From NCBI RefSeq assembly GCF_001421435.1, contig NZ_LMKA01000059.1:7261-52045 (forward strand): 44,785 nucleotides of DNA, read 5' to 3'. The DNA is from Chryseobacterium sp. Leaf201. Its GTDB lineage: Bacteria > Bacteroidota > Bacteroidia > Flavobacteriales > Weeksellaceae. The notes under the pieces are model-generated. The model did not search any database. It had not been told where the DNA came from and saw only the letters and a list, made by a program, of their open reading frames with translations. Both the position numbers and the translations under genes were made by a program. Shown here in pieces: positions 43,416 through 44,785 of the stretch; positions within the stretch are counted from its first letter, which is position 1, and each line of letters begins with the position of its first letter.

Positions 43416-43950
43416 AATGAAACATTTCGGAATAAATACGGTGATTTTTCTGATGGTATCCTGTAGAATATCCGCCCAGAGCACAGGAAACAGAACTGTT
43501 GCCGTAACCTTACCCGTAGTAACATTGATGGATGTTGAGCCCAGCGGCCCGATTACTTTAAGCTATTCTGCACCTGCAGATGCGGGAAGGCCTGTAGCCC
43601 TACCTTCTGTCAATATGACTAAATGGGTTAATTATACTTCAGCGATAGCTTTGGGAGGGATAAGCAGACGAATTACGGCATCCGTTAATCAGGTGATTCC
43701 AGGAGTTGATATAAAGATTCAGGCTTCAGGAGCTTCAGGATCCGGAGGCGGAATATTAGGTATACCTTCTGCACAGATAACACTTACGACAGCTGCACAA
43801 ATCATCATCAGCGGGATCGGAGGTGCCTTCACCGGGAATGGCGCTAACAATGGTCACCAATTGAGCATAAGCTTAACTACAAATACGTATGCTAATTTAT
43901 CTGCCAGAACAAATACTCCGGTTATCATCACTTATACCATTACTGAATAA
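43405..43950 (+). CDS. second small secreted subunit, paralog of 39211-39789
   Basis: A 181-residue exported protein; the first ATG (43405) lies inside the end of the barrel gene, and an in-frame ATG at 43417 directly after that stop is equally good (177 residues). The signal ends at RISAQ; a Cys in LMVSC leaves some doubt between signal peptidase I and II. The mature core parallels the first subunit: VAVTLPVVTLMDVEP, ITLSYSAPADAGRP, VIPGVDIKIQASGASGSGG, LGIPSAQITLT, ISGIGGAFTGNGANNGHQL and a final VIITYTITE. Duplication of the subunit at the two ends of the operon is typical of major and minor fibre subunits. Function is inferred from this arrangement only. Confidence 0.72.
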   Translation: MRSRMKHFGINTVIFLMVSCRISAQSTGNRTVAVTLPVVTLMDVEPSGPITLSYSAPADAGRPVALPSVNMTKWVNYTSAIALGGISRRITASVNQVIPGVDIKIQASGASGSGGGILGIPSAQITLTTAAQIIISGIGGAFTGNGANNGHQLSISLTTNTYANLSARTNTPVIITYTITE

Positions 43951-43960
43951 TTGTAAAAAC

Positions 43961-44485
43961 ATGATCTATAATAATAGTTTGTTAAATAAAGTCTTCTTCT
44001 ATAAAAGTATTATTTCTGTTTTTCTACTTATTTCCTGTTATGTAAAATCACAACGGGTTCTTACTGTTGGGGGAAATAACTGGACTGTAGCTGTTCCATC
44101 CATTACAGAAGCAGGCAGCAATTATTCGGGGACTTATGAAAGCGCCAGTAATCAGGTATTGTTAAATGCCAGTGTACCGTTATTATTAGGAAACGGTAAA
44201 ATAACCGTACGGTATGAACCCAATCCTAATTGGGACAGCAGTTTAATTTTACAGGCAAGACGAACCGGAAACGGGACAACTGCCTGTGTAGCTTGCACGC
44301 TAACCGGCGGAACTTCTTATGTAATGATTCCGTTAACCGATGTGGAACTGTTCCGTATTCAGGCTACACTTGCATTGGCTTCTTATACGAATATTCCCGT
44401 CCAGCTGCAATTATCCGGTGTTTCAGTTACTATTCCTGCAGCTACGTACAACAGCCGGATTATTTTTACAATAAGTGCTTTATAG
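43961..44485 (+). CDS. third small secreted protein, candidate tip or minor subunit
   Basis: A 174-residue protein starting at the ATG at 43961, ten bases after the previous stop; a longer frame from 43889 adds a non-signal extension and was rejected. The signal (residues 1-31, ending YVKSQ) contains LLISC at 22-26, a good lipobox, so this may be a lipoprotein. The mature part is beta-rich and unlike the other two subunits: NNWTVAVPSITEAGSNYSGT, NWDSSLILQARRTGNGTT, ACVACTLTGGTSYVMIPL, NIPVQLQLSGVSVTIPAAT and a final strand RIIFTISAL. It has a CVAC Cys pair that could form a disulphide. The unrelated sequence and last position fit a tip, anchor or capping subunit. This is inference. Confidence 0.65.
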   Translation: MIYNNSLLNKVFFYKSIISVFLLISCYVKSQRVLTVGGNNWTVAVPSITEAGSNYSGTYESASNQVLLNASVPLLLGNGKITVRYEPNPNWDSSLILQARRTGNGTTACVACTLTGGTSYVMIPLTDVELFRIQATLALASYTNIPVQLQLSGVSVTIPAATYNSRIIFTISAL

Positions 44486-44647
44486 GAGTTAATATAAAAT
44501 GTGTAATAATCGATGGATTGTCTCGGTAACATTATAAGTCAAATAATACCTAAACAACACTATTTGAAATGAAAGTAGAAGCTCTTGATCCTGTTTTATA
44601 TTGAATATTTATTCAAGATAGAATCATCCGCGTATTATCTGAGCGCT

Positions 44648-44703
44648 GAAGATATCTATATTTCAGGCTTATTAGAATATTATATGTTGTCCCAGATATC
44701 TTC
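44648..44703. repeat. ten-base inverted repeat at the window end
   Basis: GAAGATATCT (44648-44657) and AGATATCTTC (44694-44703) are perfect inverted copies 36 bases apart. The 300 bases from 44486 to the window edge contain no gene I can support; they are AT-rich and hold this and the next palindrome. The hairpin has no T tract, so it is not a standard terminator of the operon before it. Confidence 0.55.
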
Positions 44704-44705
44704 AA

Positions 44706-44721
44706 ATGCATAGATATGCAT
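44706..44721. repeat. seven-base-arm palindrome next to the inverted repeat
   Basis: ATGCATA and TATGCAT face each other around two bases, two bases after the larger inverted repeat. It could be a regulatory site of the gene beyond the window. Confidence 0.45.
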
Positions 44722-44785
44722 GTGTAATAGCGAACAAAAATCTTATCTATAAATATATAATTAGATTTAGGTATATAATTATCCT

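Noticed and set aside
39211..43950. Assigning the small subunits to type V (FimA/Mfa1) pili
   Set aside because: The first subunit has no lipobox, the family motifs are absent, and a chaperone-like protein and a barrel are co-encoded, which type V pili do not use.
43889..43960. N-terminal extension of the third small subunit
   Set aside because: It overlaps the preceding gene and precedes the signal peptide that starts at 43961.
37440..44485. Treating the Omp85-family gene as part of the usher-like operon
   Set aside because: A strong terminator at 39065-39102 separates them, so a functional link rests on adjacency only.

Overview
The window looks like chromosome of a Chryseobacterium-type member of the Flavobacteriia (Weeksellaceae). 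The reasons are the type B (CHU_C) C-terminal sorting domains of the type IX secretion system (T9SS), the many flavobacterial families (DUF4407, DUF4252, GIN/DUF2807, carboxypeptidase-regulatory-like proteins, type B L31), the lack of Shine-Dalgarno sequences, and repeated Bacteroidota promoter boxes of the form TAnnTTTG, sometimes with TTTG about 18-21 bases upstream. No tRNA, rRNA, CRISPR array or insertion sequence was seen. All names come from reading motifs; no database search was run.

Layout. (1) 1-10012: four tandem, separately promoted and terminated genes for large secreted T9SS type B surface proteins with an IgGFc-binding-like N-terminal region; the first is cut by the window edge. 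(2) 10165-13344: a carboxypeptidase-regulatory-like exported protein, then trmB flanked by two paralogous envelope proteins. (3) 13461-15929, minus strand: rplM-rpsI-rpsB and a small membrane protein. (4) 16155-19502: a fused B12-dependent acyl-CoA mutase (IcmF type). (5) 19614-22082: an exported protein, an ATP-pyrophosphatase of the diphthine-ammonia ligase family and a Cys-motif/carboxypeptidase-regulatory protein. (6) 22143-23829, minus: a PadR regulator with two paralogous membrane proteins and a recognisable promoter/operator, divergent from ruvC. (7) 24621-27844: a lipoprotein, a DUF4407 membrane protein and guaB. (8) 28012-31016, minus: an ECF sigma factor, a putative membrane anti-sigma protein, a DUF4252-DUF2807 fusion and a DUF4252 lipoprotein, forming an envelope-response locus. 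(9) 31112-32627, minus: a GlmU-family protein and L31. (10) 32814-37293: a beta-helix lipoprotein, a small membrane protein, a MazG-like pyrophosphohydrolase, aroA, an AT-rich orphan and a short-chain dehydrogenase. (11) 37440-39044: an Omp85-family outer membrane protein.

(12) 39211-44485 is the most interesting part. It is a five-gene unit encoding a small secreted beta-rich protein, a two-domain Ig-like periplasmic protein, a 910-residue outer membrane barrel with N- and C-terminal beta-sandwich domains, a paralog of the first protein, and a third small secreted protein. The order and architecture resemble a chaperone-usher system (subunit, chaperone, usher, further subunits). However, I recognise neither the classical usher sequence nor T9SS sorting domains. 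I propose it as a candidate undescribed surface-fibre or surface-coat assembly system.

Start codons needed care. Several apparent TTG or GTG starts are really the last bases of a TAnnTTTG promoter box, so the starts of trmB, icmF, the DUF4407 gene and others were moved to downstream ATGs. Two TTG starts (the PadR gene and the Omp85 gene) appear genuine.
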